DNA of 64,000 nucleotides, taken from Pseudaeromonas sp963677375. GTDB taxonomy: Bacteria > Pseudomonadota > Gammaproteobacteria > Enterobacterales > Aeromonadaceae. Both the position numbers and the translations under genes were made by a program. Location of the stretch: NCBI GenBank assembly GCA_963677375.2, contig CAXXIF010000002.1:62001-126000 (forward strand), written 5' to 3'. This document shows positions 17,207 through 26,797 of the stretch, piece by piece (positions within the stretch are counted from its first letter, which is position 1; each line of letters starts with the position of its first letter). The notes beneath the pieces are model-generated. The model worked only from the letters and a program-made list of their open reading frames with translations, had not been told where the DNA came from and did not search any database.

Positions 17207-19356
17207 ATGAAACTCCAATCCATCCAACTCAAGATCGCACTCCTGGCTGGCGGCTGCCTGCTCTGTGCCATGATATTGCTGTCTGCACTCTCGTTTTTTT
17301 CGGCCCAGCGCAGCCAGGATCTGGTGGTTGCACAAACCGGTCAGGAAGCCCAAAAGATTGCCGAACAGCTGTTGCAAGCCCGCACAGAGGCCGAAGCCTC
17401 CGCCGTGCAGAGCTATCTGAATGAAGCCTTTGTCCGAACCCAACTGCTGGCCCAGGATATTTACTTCCTGCAAAAATATGCTCGGGAGAACCGTCAGGAT
17501 GCAGTCGCACTGCACTGCGCCGCACCCTGCTGATGAAAGGCAAAGATACACTCGATATGAGCCCGGAGACTCTGGGTATTTTCGTCGTCATGAAGCCCGA
17601 TGCCCTGAAAGATCAGGATGCCGACTTTAAGGGAAGTGAGCCCACCGAAACCGGAAGCAACGCTGCCGGCCGACACGCCTTTTACTGGTCCCGTAATGAA
17701 CGGGGGCAACCGCAAGTCGAGGCCATTGAGGAAGAGGAGCTTGCCGACGCCACCCCGGATGCCTATGGCGTCCCGGCCAATGCCTGGGCCACTTGTGCAC
17801 GGGACAGCGGTCAGCTCTGTCTGATGGACCCCTATATCGATGATGTAAATAATCAGAACATTGCCATGACCTCGATTGTTCTGCCCCTGCAATCCCAGGG
17901 CCAGACGGAAGGTATCCTGGGGATGGACTTGGCTCTGGCACCCTTGCAGCAAATCGTCAGTCGCATGGACCAGCAACTTTATGCAGGCCAGGGCAGCGTC
18001 CTGCTGGTGAGTCAGCATGGTGTGGTTGCTGCTCAGAGCGATAGTCCATTAAAACAAGGTCAACGACTGGACGCCGATGCGGATGCGCGGAATAGTCAGC
18101 TCGGTGACTGGTTAGCGCAGGGTAAAACCGGACATCGCTGGCAAGGCAATACCCTGGAGATGCTGGTTCCGATTTCGCTGGCCCAAGGGAATCAACGCTG
18201 GAGTCTGCTGGTGCGCATGCCTGCGGCGGCCGTCTTCGCCTCGACCGCCCAATTGCAGGCCCAACTGGAACAACAATTCTCGCAGCACCTGCAACAGCAG
18301 CTGGTCTGGGGATTGAGCTTTACCTTACTGGCACTGCTGCTCATCACGCTGGCAGCCCACCGCATTGCCAGCCCGATCCGTCTCGTGGCGGAACGTCTCA
18401 AGGAGATAGCCCATGGCGAAGGGGATCTGACCCAGCGCATCCATCTGGCGCAGCGGGATGAGGTCGGCCTGCTCGCTCATCGCTTCAATGCCTTTCTCGA
18501 ACGGCTGCGCACGACCATCAGCGAAGTCGTCGAGACCGCTGCCGGAACCCGGCATGGTGTCATCGAGGCCTCGGATCTAGCGCGGCAAACTCGTACCATT
18601 TTGCAGGCCCAATCCCAGGAGATCGATCTGGTCGCTACCGCCTGTACCCAGATGCATGCCACAGCAGCCGAGATTGCCGAGAGCGCCCAGCAGGCACTGG
18701 CTGCCACCCAGATTGCCGAACAAGCCGCCCGGGAAGGTCAGTCAGTGGTCGGCCAAACCGATAGTGCCATGCAGCAACTGATGGCGGAGATGAGTCAGGC
18801 CAAACCCAAGGTCGAGGCGTTAGCCCGCAACAGTACCAACATCAACCAAATTCTGGCCGTCATCACCGCCATCGCAGAACAAACCAATCTGCTGGCCCTC
18901 AATGCCGCCATTGAGGCCGCCAGAGCCGGTGAACAAGGACGAGGTTTTGCCGTCGTCGCCGATGAAGTTCGGGGTTTGGCCCATCGAACCCAAGAGTCCA
19001 TTGGCGAGATCCAGTCCGTCATCCAGCAGTTGCAACAAGGTACCCAGGAGGTCGTCACCGCCATCCTCAGCGGCCATGACCAGGCCCATCAGACCCGACA
19101 ACAGGCATTGGCGTCGGTCGCCGTGCTAGAGCGCATCACCCACTCCGTCGATACCATTCACCAGATGAATGAGCAGATCTCCCACGCCATTCGAGAACAG
19201 AGCCAGGCCAGCGACGAGATCAGCCATAACATTTGCAATATCCGGGGGGTCAGCCGCAGCATCATTCAAGGTGCTGACAGCTCGGCCCATCTCTCCGAAC
19301 AGTTGAGCTCGCTGGCTGAACGTCAGCATGCTCTGGTCGGACAATTCAAAATCTAG
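17207..19356 (+). pseudogene. Methyl-accepting chemotaxis protein with a frameshift
   Basis: The gene is split into two frames: 17207-17533 (108 residues) and a continuation to 19356 (607 residues from ATG 17533). The first frame has a transmembrane helix (residues about 10-32) and the start of a periplasmic sensor, then ends in HCAAPC. The second frame reads RTALRRTLLMKGKD through the same bases and completes the sensor. After it come TM2 (LVWGLSFTLLALLLITL), HAMP and the MCP signalling hairpin (NLLALNAAIEAARAGEQGRG). The shift lies near 17500-17520. It may be a real mutation or a sequencing error. The remaining domains look intact, and the ligand is unknown. Confidence 0.85.
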
Positions 19357-19395
19357 TGGCCGCATCGGGTTCACCGTACGCTCATCATCACTCGC

Positions 19396-19425
19396 CCCAC
19401 CGCTGCACAAACTCACGGCGGTGGG
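19396..19425. terminator. Possible terminator after the chemoreceptor
   Basis: The stem CCCACCGC (19396-19403) / GCGGTGGG (19418-19425) lies 40 bases after the MCP stop. No T-run follows, so it may act as a 3' end stabiliser instead. Confidence 0.4.
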
Positions 19426-19581
19426 CTCGGACCAAGGTAGTATGGGCGACGAGAAGCAGCCCCGAATCCCACCGCGGGAATAGAGGTCAAGTGACGAATA
19501 TTTGTTGCCACTACTAGCCGATATCGGTGCGGCTCCGTACAATCGGCGCCACTTTAATTCTGTTAACCATTTGTTACCCCC

Positions 19582-20214
19582 ATGGATACCTCTTTGATTG
19601 ACCATCTGGTCTACTACTTTGATTTATTCGGGACGGCGGTGTTCGCCTTCTCTGGCGTTCTGGTGGCAGGACGTCTGCGCATGGATGCCATCGGTGTCAT
19701 CGTTCTGGCGGCCGTGACGGCGGTCGGTGGCGGCACCATACGCGACTTATTGATTGGCGCCCGGCCGATCTTCTGGATCCAGGACACCACCTACTTGTGG
19801 GTCATTCTCGGAACCGCAGCCTTTGGCATGTGGTTGGCGCGGGTTCCCCGTCGCCTCCCCTGGTACGTGTTACCGGTCGCCGATGCGTTCGGGCTGGCGC
19901 TGTTTGTGGTCATCGGCGCCAAGAAGGCGCTCTTGTTCGGCACCTCGGACATGGTCGCCGTGGTGATGGGGGTGATTACCGGGGTTGCCGGTGGTCTGAT
20001 CCGCGATGTACTGGCCCGTGAAATCCCCATGGTGCTGCAAAAAGAGATCTACGCCACGGCCTGTATTTTCGGCGGCGTGCTCTACACCATCTCCCTGTCG
20101 TTGCAGCTGGCCCATATCCCGGCCATGTTGATCAGCATGCTCGGCGTACTCGTGGTTCGTATCGTCGCCATCTTCCGTCACCTCTCGCTTCCCTCATTCG
20201 CCCTGCGCGAGTAA
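19582..20214 (+). CDS. Trimeric intracellular cation channel family protein (YicG-like)
   Basis: The 210-residue inner-membrane protein has about seven hydrophobic helices and the two-fold repeat of the TRIC/UPF0126 family. The repeat marks are the paired glycine motifs AVGGGTIRDLL (about 50) and GVAGGLIRDVL (about 137). Bacterial TRIC homologues form K+-permeable trimers, and E. coli YicG has been linked to glycine use. It is a single gene, with no partner nearby to narrow the substrate. Confidence 0.88.
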   Translation: MDTSLIDHLVYYFDLFGTAVFAFSGVLVAGRLRMDAIGVIVLAAVTAVGGGTIRDLLIGARPIFWIQDTTYLWVILGTAAFGMWLARVPRRLPWYVLPVADAFGLALFVVIGAKKALLFGTSDMVAVVMGVITGVAGGLIRDVLAREIPMVLQKEIYATACIFGGVLYTISLSLQLAHIPAMLISMLGVLVVRIVAIFRHLSLPSFALRE

Positions 20215-20678
20215 TCACCTTGCTCCTGGGTCGGACACTCCCGGCCTAGGGGTCAACATTCTGATGGTCACAGCGCCGTCCACTCACACCCGCATGTTCA
20301 CATCTTGCTCCATCAATAACATATTTCCCATTGTGAATTAATTACTCAGTGCCATTTTTTAAACAGGCGTTAAATCCGCTCTGAGTCACCATAAACTGCC
20401 TTTAAATCGCTCCAATCGGGTGTTTAATAGTTTGCTGTCGATCATATTTGCAGAACAATCTGGCCAATAACAATTGATAATTCGCGATGCGAATATATCA
20501 TCATGTTAATCCTGCCGCCGATGGAAGCCTCATCACCAAAGACCAGGATGTCATTCTTACATCAGGATGAAAGCGTCAACAAAAATAGAGGGCTTGCCAG
20601 ACAAGACCCCATAGTCCCCGAGCAATCGCCGTTGCGGAGCCGGGAGACACCAATCCAAAAGTCAGGAGTTTTAACACT
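20215..20678. other. chiP upstream region with NagC-like operator
   Basis: No gene is seen in this 464-bp AT-rich region. It contains a weak CRP-like half site (TGTGA near 20332) and the palindrome described separately at 20475-20500. A ribosome site (CAGGAG) lies just before ATG 20679. Confidence 0.5.
20475..20500. promoter_or_regulatory. NagC-like palindromic operator upstream of chiP
   Basis: ATTCGC-GAT-GCGAAT (20480-20494) is a perfect 6-3-6 inverted repeat, extended by TGATA on the left and ATATCA on the right. NagC sites carry TTCGC/GCGAA-like arms in AT-rich surroundings, and E. coli chiP is NagC-repressed. The regulator assignment is inference. Confidence 0.55.
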
Positions 20679-22106
20679 ATGCACCATGTCATGTTCCGAC
20701 GTGCGACACTGGGCGTTGCCGTTGCTTGCGCCTTGCTCACCCCGACCGCCGTATTGGCCGCCGATAATCTGAGTCCGACCTATGCAGCCGCCGCCAGCAA
20801 ATTCTATGAAGAGGGTAAACTCTCCGGGGGCCTGTTCTACTTCCAACGCAACCGTCAACGTATTGATGGCAATGGCGCTGAAAATCCAAGCAACCCACAA
20901 AGTGGCAAATATGAGTCCAACCTCAGCCATGCCACCAGCCAACTGGCCCTGAACTACAACTCTGGTTATGCCTGGGACATAGTGGGTCTGGACCTCGGTG
21001 GCTTCGGTGCCTATGACCTCGCTGTCGATGAGGCCAACCCGGTCAACCAGGAAAACGAATTCAGTTTTGCCGGCAACAAGTGGGGTGAAAACTATTCGGA
21101 TGGCACGCCGGACAACGGCGCCAGCCTGGCTAACGCCTCTGTGAAGCTGAAACTCGGTGAAAGAGTCACCGCCAAAGGCGGTCTGACCCAGCTGTATGTG
21201 CCCGGGGTGATGGGAGTCAACTGGTCTTATCAACCCGGTACTTATCGGGGGGCCCAGATCGAAGGTAACTTTGGTGGCCTCTATCTGACCTATGCCTGGG
21301 CCGATGAATACAAGTCTCCCTGGTTTAAAGAGACCCAGGTCTTCTCCAAAGCCAAAGCCTGGATGAACCCATTTGCCGACGGCAACACCATAGATTATCT
21401 GCACGCCATGGCGGCCCGTTATACCTTTACCGACGGCACATCGGTGACCGGCTCCTTTGGTCAAGCCAAGGATTACATGGACAGCTATCACTTCAAGCTG
21501 GGCCATAAATTTGAGTGGCTTGGTGGCTTCAATACCAGCTATCAGCTCTACACCTCGAATTCCAAAGACAACACCTACGATGGCACTGCCTGGCAACAGG
21601 CTTTCACCACCGGCTGGGGTACAGGTGCTTATGCCTTCCGCTTCGAAGGCATCATGACCAAGGCCGATGGGAGCGAAGGCAACTATCTGCCACGCCTGAC
21701 GCGGGGCTATGGTAACTCGCAAGGTGCTAATGAAATCTGGTGGGACTCCCGCTCCGACTGGAACGCCAACAATGAGAAAGCACTCTTTGTGGGGATCACT
21801 CGCTCACTGGATGATCTGATGGGCGCTGCAGGCTGGACCGCCGGCGTCTCTGGCGCTTACGGCTGGGACATCGAGAAGGGGGACGGTGGCAAAGCGGCCA
21901 ACGGTGCCGATACTGAATGGGCGGCCAACTTCGATCTGATGTATACGGTGCAGGATGGCAAGATCAAGGGAACCCTGTTCAAGCTGCACTACACCGACTA
22001 CAACAACAGCATCTCCCAAAGTGGTGGCTGGACCGATTACCCCAACATCTTCGCCTCCGAAAAGGACGTGAAGTTCCACATCATAATGCCGCTGACTATT
22101 CTTTAG
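20679..22106 (+). CDS. chiP: Chitoporin, OprD-family outer-membrane porin
   Basis: The 475-residue outer-membrane barrel has a signal peptide ending near AVLA (residues 1-28). It follows the ChiP/YbfM pattern closely: KLSGGLFYFQRNR, YESNLSHATSQLALNYNSGYAWDIVGLDLG, PGTYRGAQ, DYLHAMAARYTF, YDGTAWQQAF and a C-terminal VKFHIIMPLTIL. The final residue is Leu in place of the usual aromatic. ChiP takes up chitooligosaccharides. No chitobiose PTS or chitinase gene is in the window. A NagC-like palindrome lies 180 bp upstream and a strong terminator follows. Confidence 0.88.
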   Translation: MHHVMFRRATLGVAVACALLTPTAVLAADNLSPTYAAAASKFYEEGKLSGGLFYFQRNRQRIDGNGAENPSNPQSGKYESNLSHATSQLALNYNSGYAWDIVGLDLGGFGAYDLAVDEANPVNQENEFSFAGNKWGENYSDGTPDNGASLANASVKLKLGERVTAKGGLTQLYVPGVMGVNWSYQPGTYRGAQIEGNFGGLYLTYAWADEYKSPWFKETQVFSKAKAWMNPFADGNTIDYLHAMAARYTFTDGTSVTGSFGQAKDYMDSYHFKLGHKFEWLGGFNTSYQLYTSNSKDNTYDGTAWQQAFTTGWGTGAYAFRFEGIMTKADGSEGNYLPRLTRGYGNSQGANEIWWDSRSDWNANNEKALFVGITRSLDDLMGAAGWTAGVSGAYGWDIEKGDGGKAANGADTEWAANFDLMYTVQDGKIKGTLFKLHYTDYNNSISQSGGWTDYPNIFASEKDVKFHIIMPLTIL

Positions 22107-22126
22107 TGTACGGGCATAGACGAAGC

Positions 22127-22154
22127 AGCCGGACCCTCGAGGTCCGGCTTTTTT
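22127..22154 (+). terminator. Intrinsic terminator of chiP
   Basis: The perfect 9-bp stem AGCCGGACC / GGTCCGGCT has loop CTCGA and a T6 tail. Confidence 0.92.
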
Positions 22155-22303
22155 ATGCACTGCGCTCACTCATGCACTCCATGACGCCCCCTTCCGGCTC
22201 AGCTTAGGCCATAGACAATGGCGGCTGATTTCACCCCTGCCGTGGTTTTATCCTGCATCGGACTCAGCCTATACTGGGTTCCCCTCGCCATGGAGAATCC
22301 ATT

Positions 22304-23131
22304 GTGCCTCGTTTTGTCCTCATCACCGGTTGTTCCAGCGGTATTGGTTACCACGCCGCCCAGCGTCTGCAGCAAGAAGGGTTCAGCGTCATCGCCTCGG
22401 CCCGTCATCCTGACGATGTAGCCCGTCTCCAGGCCGAAGGCCTGACCGCCCTGCAACTGGATCTGACCGACAGCGCCTCCATTCACGCCGCCGTCGCCCA
22501 AACCCTGGCCCTGTGCAACGGCCGCCTGTATGCACTGTTCAACAATGGCGCCTACGGCCAGCCTGGCGCTCTGGAAGATCTGCCCACCGCGGCGCTGCGC
22601 ATCCAGTTTGAAACCAACTTCTTCGGCTGGCACGAGCTGACCCGTTTACTGCTGCCCGGGATGCTGGCCGCCAACGAGGGACGTATCATCCAGAACAGCT
22701 CTGTGCTGGGTCTGGTCGCCATGAAGTATCGTGGCGCCTATAACGCCAGCAAGTTTGCCATCGAGGGCTATACCGATACCCTGCGTCTGGAGTTGCGGGG
22801 CACCGGGGTGCAGATCAGTCTGATCGAGCCCGGCCCCATCGCCAGCCAGTTTCGTGCCAATGCACTCGCCGCGCTGCGGCAACACATAGATCTGCAACAC
22901 AGCCGCCATGCACCTGTGTATCAGCAGACTCTCAACCGTCTGGAGCAAGTCGTGCCCGGCAACCGCTTCACCCTGCCACCAGAGGCCTGCATGCCACCCC
23001 TGCTGCATGCCCTGAATGCCAAACGGGCGCGCCCTCGCTATCAGGTCACCACTCCCAGCAAGTGGATGAATCTATTGCGCGGCTGGCTGCCGACCCGGCT
23101 GCTGGATGCCCTAGTCGCCAAGTCAGCCTGA
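22304..23131 (+). CDS. Short-chain dehydrogenase/reductase (YbbO-like)
   Basis: This 275-residue classical SDR has the cofactor motif TGCSSGIG (residues 8-15), NNGAYG (about 80) and the catalytic Tyr and Lys in YNASKFAIEG (about 146-150) with the preceding Ser of NSSVLG. ARHPDD after beta-2 suggests NADP preference. It resembles E. coli YbbO, an NADP-dependent aldehyde reductase, but the substrate cannot be read from sequence. Translation starts at GTG 22304, eight bases after GGAG. It stands alone between the chiP terminator and a repeat-bearing gap. Confidence 0.88.
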   Translation: MPRFVLITGCSSGIGYHAAQRLQQEGFSVIASARHPDDVARLQAEGLTALQLDLTDSASIHAAVAQTLALCNGRLYALFNNGAYGQPGALEDLPTAALRIQFETNFFGWHELTRLLLPGMLAANEGRIIQNSSVLGLVAMKYRGAYNASKFAIEGYTDTLRLELRGTGVQISLIEPGPIASQFRANALAALRQHIDLQHSRHAPVYQQTLNRLEQVVPGNRFTLPPEACMPPLLHALNAKRARPRYQVTTPSKWMNLLRGWLPTRLLDALVAKSA

Positions 23132-23248
23132 AGTGTCGTATCAAGGTGGAGGGGTGTTCGTCAGGGTGGACGCCGCTAACAATACTGACCCCGCAGGGGA
23201 ATGCTAGTCAGTTCCAGGGTTCGGGCGATATATCCTCTCTCGCCAACT

Positions 23249-23300
23249 CGCCATAAACCCATCCCTGGAGGCTCGATGGCGGCATCCCTGCCGCCAACGG
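23249..23300 (-). repeat. 52-bp dispersed repeat, copy 2 (GGA-loop hairpin)
   Basis: This is the second copy of the unit at 7595-7646, inverted. Read on the minus strand it has GGCGGCA-GGGA-TGCCGCC, then CAGGGATG. It lies in the 253-bp gap between the SDR gene and the DUF1904 gene, which otherwise shows nothing. Confidence 0.8.
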
Positions 23301-23384
23301 TTGGCTCAACAGGCTATCTCGCCTTCGCTAGCTAACTGGCATTTGGCGCCGCAGGGCCCGTATGTTGACAATACATAGCCGCAT

Positions 23385-23720
23385 TCAACCGTAATGCTGG
23401 CCATTGTCGTAATAGGCAGTACGGGTCAGAGGTAACACAATCACCGCCACATCCTGCTCATCGCCCAACTGGGCTTTGACCGCCTGGGTGATGAGTTGGG
23501 CCGCCTGATCCTGCACCACCTGCCCGCGATCGAACCACATCAACTCGACGAAGGGATAGCCCGGCACCGTCTGCCCGGCGATAATGAATTCGCTGGCGAC
23601 CAGCTCCAGAGTAAAGTGGGCCACTGGCGCCCCGGTCAGGGTGGAGAGCTCCTGAACCAACTGACCACTCAAGCGCGCCAGCGGTTCACGCGCGATGCCA
23701 CGAAAACGTAAGTGAGGCAT
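23385..23720 (-). CDS. DUF1904 family protein
   Basis: The roughly 111-residue protein has a tautomerase/MIF-like beta-alpha-beta layout: MPHLRFRGI at the N-terminus, then ELSTLTGAPVAHFTLELV and a central FVELMWFDRGQ strand. It matches my memory of DUF1904. I prefer the Met of MPHLRF (ATG at 23720) to one four residues earlier, because GGGA lies seven bases before it and Pro follows Met as in tautomerases. Function is unknown. It is divergent from the TraB/GumN gene, so they may share a promoter region. Confidence 0.75.
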   Translation of the reverse strand: MPHLRFRGIAREPLARLSGQLVQELSTLTGAPVAHFTLELVASEFIIAGQTVPGYPFVELMWFDRGQVVQDQAAQLITQAVKAQLGDEQDVAVIVLPLTRTAYYDNGQHYG

Positions 23721-23811
23721 AATATTTCCCATGTTGGATAACCATCACGACCACCCATCCACAGCGGATCGGCAGCCACATCAAGGTCCTCATCATAAGG
23801 CGCTCAAGCGA

Positions 23812-24702
23812 ATGAAAAAAGGCAACTCCACCAAAAGCTGGCAAGCCGGTCTCTGTTCCCTGCTCTTGCTGCCGGTCATGGCACTGGCGGAGCCCGGTTT
23901 CTGGCACGCCAGCAAGGATGGCCGCAATCTGTGGATTTTGGGCTCCATTCATGTTGGACAAGAGAACTTCTACCCCCTGCCAAAACCGATTGAAACCGCC
24001 TGGCAGCAGGCCGATGTGCTGATCGTCGAGGCGGATATGCGCGCCATCAGCGAACAGGACACCCAGGAGATAGCCCAACTCAGTCAGCTACCGGCGGGGG
24101 ATAATCTGGCCAATCACCTGAGCCCGGTGATGTATCAGCAGGTTGTGAAACAGGCCGCACACTATGGCTTACCGGAGGCTGCGATCCGGCCATTACGCCC
24201 CTGGGTGGCCGCCATCACCCTGATGCAGCAAGCGTTGGCCGGTGCGGGCTATCAGGCAGATCTGGGCATTGACGAACATTTTTCCAGTCAGGCTGCACGC
24301 ATGGGCGTGCCGGTTCGCGGACTGGAGCGGGTACCGGAACAACTGGCCTATCTCGCCAGCATGAATGAGCTGGAAGATGATTTTCTCCAGTCCACCATAG
24401 AGCAGATCGGCACCATGCAAACCGAGATCCCCAAGCTGATCCAGGCCTGGCAAGATGGTGACGGCCCGGCCCTGCAGAAAATGCTCAGTGAAGAGCAGGG
24501 CAGCCCGGAATTACAGGAGCTGATGGAGCGACGTCTGCTCAAGGAGCGCAACCATAACTGGCTCCCCAAACTGACCGCCATGCCGGAGAAGAATCAGTTT
24601 ATGGTCGTCGGTGCCCTGCATCTCTATGGCCCGGATGGCGTGCTCAACTTGCTGCGCCAGCAGGGGTATCAGCTACAGGTTGTCACCGACGCCCGAGAGT
24701 AA
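23812..24702 (+). CDS. TraB/GumN family protein
   Basis: The protein of about 296 residues has a signal peptide (MKKGNSTKSWQAGL through ALA) and the TraB/GumN signature: WILGSIHVG near the N-terminus of the mature part and VVGALHLYGPDGVLNLLRQQGY at the C-terminus. The paired Gly-His motifs resemble a Tiki/TraB metalloprotease-like fold. I place the start at ATG 23812 because it gives a clean signal peptide; an upstream in-frame ATG at 23731 would add a His-rich tail. It is probably periplasmic. Its biological role is not established. Confidence 0.85.
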   Translation: MKKGNSTKSWQAGLCSLLLLPVMALAEPGFWHASKDGRNLWILGSIHVGQENFYPLPKPIETAWQQADVLIVEADMRAISEQDTQEIAQLSQLPAGDNLANHLSPVMYQQVVKQAAHYGLPEAAIRPLRPWVAAITLMQQALAGAGYQADLGIDEHFSSQAARMGVPVRGLERVPEQLAYLASMNELEDDFLQSTIEQIGTMQTEIPKLIQAWQDGDGPALQKMLSEEQGSPELQELMERRLLKERNHNWLPKLTAMPEKNQFMVVGALHLYGPDGVLNLLRQQGYQLQVVTDARE

Positions 24703-24748
24703 AACCTTCAAGACCCCAACCCGATGACGGAAGCCACAAGGAATCGCC

Positions 24749-26230
24749 ATGAGTTACGCCCAACTGGAACAGCGCTTCACCCAACTGCACCATTTTGCCC
24801 ATCTGGGCGCGATTTGTGGCTGGGATCGAGCCACCATGATGCCCGATGGCGGTAATCCCGCACGCTCGGCCGCACTGGCCGAACTCTCGGTCTTGATGCA
24901 CCAACGTCTGACCGGCCCCGAGCTGGGCGACTGGTTTGCCATCGCTGCTGACGAAGCGCTTTCCCCGAGCCAACGGGTGAGTCTGGGCGAAATGCGTCGC
25001 CAGTGGCAACAGGCGACCGTGCTGCCGGAAGCTCTGGTGCAGGCCAAATCCCTGGCGGGTTCACGCTGTGAACATGCCTGGCGTGAGCAACGCAAACAGA
25101 ATGACTGGCAAGGTTTCCTCGGCAACTTCCGTGAAGTCGTCGCCCTGTCCCGGGAAGAGGCGCAGATCCGCGCCGCCGCCACCGGCTTGCGTCCCTATGA
25201 CAGCCTGCTGGATCTCTACGAACCGGGGATGAACAGCGCCCGCCTCGACCAACTATTCGGCGACCTCAAGAGCTGGCTGCCCAACCTGATCCAGCAGGTG
25301 ACCGAACGCCAGAAACTCGAATCGCTTATCTCCCCCGAAGGCCCCTTCCCGACCGCGAAACAGGCCGAGCTGGGCCAGCAGGTGATGCAACTGCTGGGCT
25401 TTGACTTCAACCGCGGGCGCCAGGATGTCAGTGTCCACCCCTTCTGTGGTGGCGTGCCCAGCGATGTGCGCATCACCACCCGTTTTGATGAAGCCGACTT
25501 CACCCAGAGTCTGATGGGCATCATCCACGAAACCGGTCATGCCCGTTATGAACAGGGGCTGCCGCTGGATCACCTGGCCCTGCCGGTCGGACAAGCCCGC
25601 TCCATGGGCATCCACGAGAGTCAGAGCCTGTTCTTCGAGATGCAGATGGCCCGCCATCCGGCGTTCATGGCCCGCTTATCCCCGCTGGTCAGCCAGACCT
25701 TTGGTGCTCAGCCGGCCTTTGCCAGCGACAATCTAGCCCGGCTCTATACCCGGGTCGAACCCGGTTTCATCCGCGTCGATGCCGATGAGGTCACCTATCC
25801 GACCCATGTCATGCTGCGCTACGAGGTGGAGCAGAAGCTGATCGAAGGCACCATTGAGGCCGCTGACATCCCCGAGCTCTGGGATCAACGCATGACCGAG
25901 TATCTGGGGCTCAGTACCCACAATAATTACCGCAACGGCTGCATGCAGGACATTCACTGGACCGATGGCAGCTTCGGCTACTTCCCCAGCTACACCCTGG
26001 GCGCCATGTACGCCGCGCAGTTCGCCGCTGCCTTGCAACGGGAGTTGGGTGATTTCTCGACGCTGCTCGGCAGCGCCGAGAGGCTGGCTCAGGTCTTCGG
26101 CTGGCTGCAGTGCCAGATCTGGCATCCGGCCAGCAGCCTGAGTACCGATGCGCTGGTGCAGGCCGCCACCGGTGAGACCCTGAATGCCGCGCATTTCCGC
26201 CGCCATCTGGAACAGCGGTATCTGGGATAA
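24749..26230 (+). CDS. Carboxypeptidase Taq-type, M32 metallopeptidase
   Basis: This 493-residue cytosolic zinc carboxypeptidase belongs to family M32 (Taq/Pfu type). The HEXXH zinc site is HETGH at about residues 260-264, with the downstream MGIHESQSLFFE motif supplying the third ligand Glu and DADEVTYPTHVMLRYE further on. The N-terminal half is all-helical (YAQLEQRFTQLHHFAHLGAICGWD). Length matches the family. It removes C-terminal residues from peptides. It is a single gene with a 47-base gap to the gene before it. Confidence 0.95.
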   Translation: MSYAQLEQRFTQLHHFAHLGAICGWDRATMMPDGGNPARSAALAELSVLMHQRLTGPELGDWFAIAADEALSPSQRVSLGEMRRQWQQATVLPEALVQAKSLAGSRCEHAWREQRKQNDWQGFLGNFREVVALSREEAQIRAAATGLRPYDSLLDLYEPGMNSARLDQLFGDLKSWLPNLIQQVTERQKLESLISPEGPFPTAKQAELGQQVMQLLGFDFNRGRQDVSVHPFCGGVPSDVRITTRFDEADFTQSLMGIIHETGHARYEQGLPLDHLALPVGQARSMGIHESQSLFFEMQMARHPAFMARLSPLVSQTFGAQPAFASDNLARLYTRVEPGFIRVDADEVTYPTHVMLRYEVEQKLIEGTIEAADIPELWDQRMTEYLGLSTHNNYRNGCMQDIHWTDGSFGYFPSYTLGAMYAAQFAAALQRELGDFSTLLGSAERLAQVFGWLQCQIWHPASSLSTDALVQAATGETLNAAHFRRHLEQRYLG

Positions 26231-26289
26231 ATCTGGGGCCAGGAGTCTGGCCCTGTATTTGGGTGCTGGAAACAGCGATGGAGTTTGTC

Positions 26290-26769
26290 ATGATGCGGTA
26301 TACACGAGTCCCGACCCCCTGCGGTCCCCTGCTGCTGGTGATCAACGAGCAGGGGTTGTGCCATGTGGATTTTTGCCACAGTCCGCATCCCGTGCAGGTT
26401 GAAGAGAACTGGCTGCCCGATGAGGCGGCGCTGGCCCCCTATGCCGAGCAATTTAGCGCTTACTTTGCGGGTCGCCTGCAGGCGTTCGAGTTACCGCTGG
26501 CGGCTCGGGGCACCGAGTTCCAGCAGCAGGTGTGGCAGGCGCTGGGCCGTATTCCCTACGGCCAGACTCGCAGCTATGCCGATATCGCCGACACCATAGG
26601 CAATCCCAAGGCGGTACGCGCAGTCGGAGCGGCCAACGGGCGCAATCCTCTGGCGATTATCGTGCCCTGTCATCGGGTGATCGGTCGGAATGGTAGTCTC
26701 ACCGGCTACGCCGGTGGCCTGGCCATCAAACAGTTTTTACTGGCACTGGAACAACAACACGGGCACTGA
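26290..26769 (+). CDS. ogt: Methylated-DNA--protein-cysteine methyltransferase
   Basis: This 159-residue suicide DNA-repair protein takes methyl groups from O6-methylguanine onto a Cys. The active-site IVPCHRVIG is present near residue 128, together with the DNA-binding helix RIPYGQTRSYADIA and the ANGRNPLAI turn. It lacks an Ada regulatory domain, so it is Ogt-like. The start at ATG 26290 follows GGAG with a six-base spacer; earlier in-frame starts at 26263 and 26278 are possible. Confidence 0.92.
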   Translation: MMRYTRVPTPCGPLLLVINEQGLCHVDFCHSPHPVQVEENWLPDEAALAPYAEQFSAYFAGRLQAFELPLAARGTEFQQQVWQALGRIPYGQTRSYADIADTIGNPKAVRAVGAANGRNPLAIIVPCHRVIGRNGSLTGYAGGLAIKQFLLALEQQHGH

Positions 26770-26797
26770 AGCGTCCTTCTTCGCCCGTGGTGTCCGC

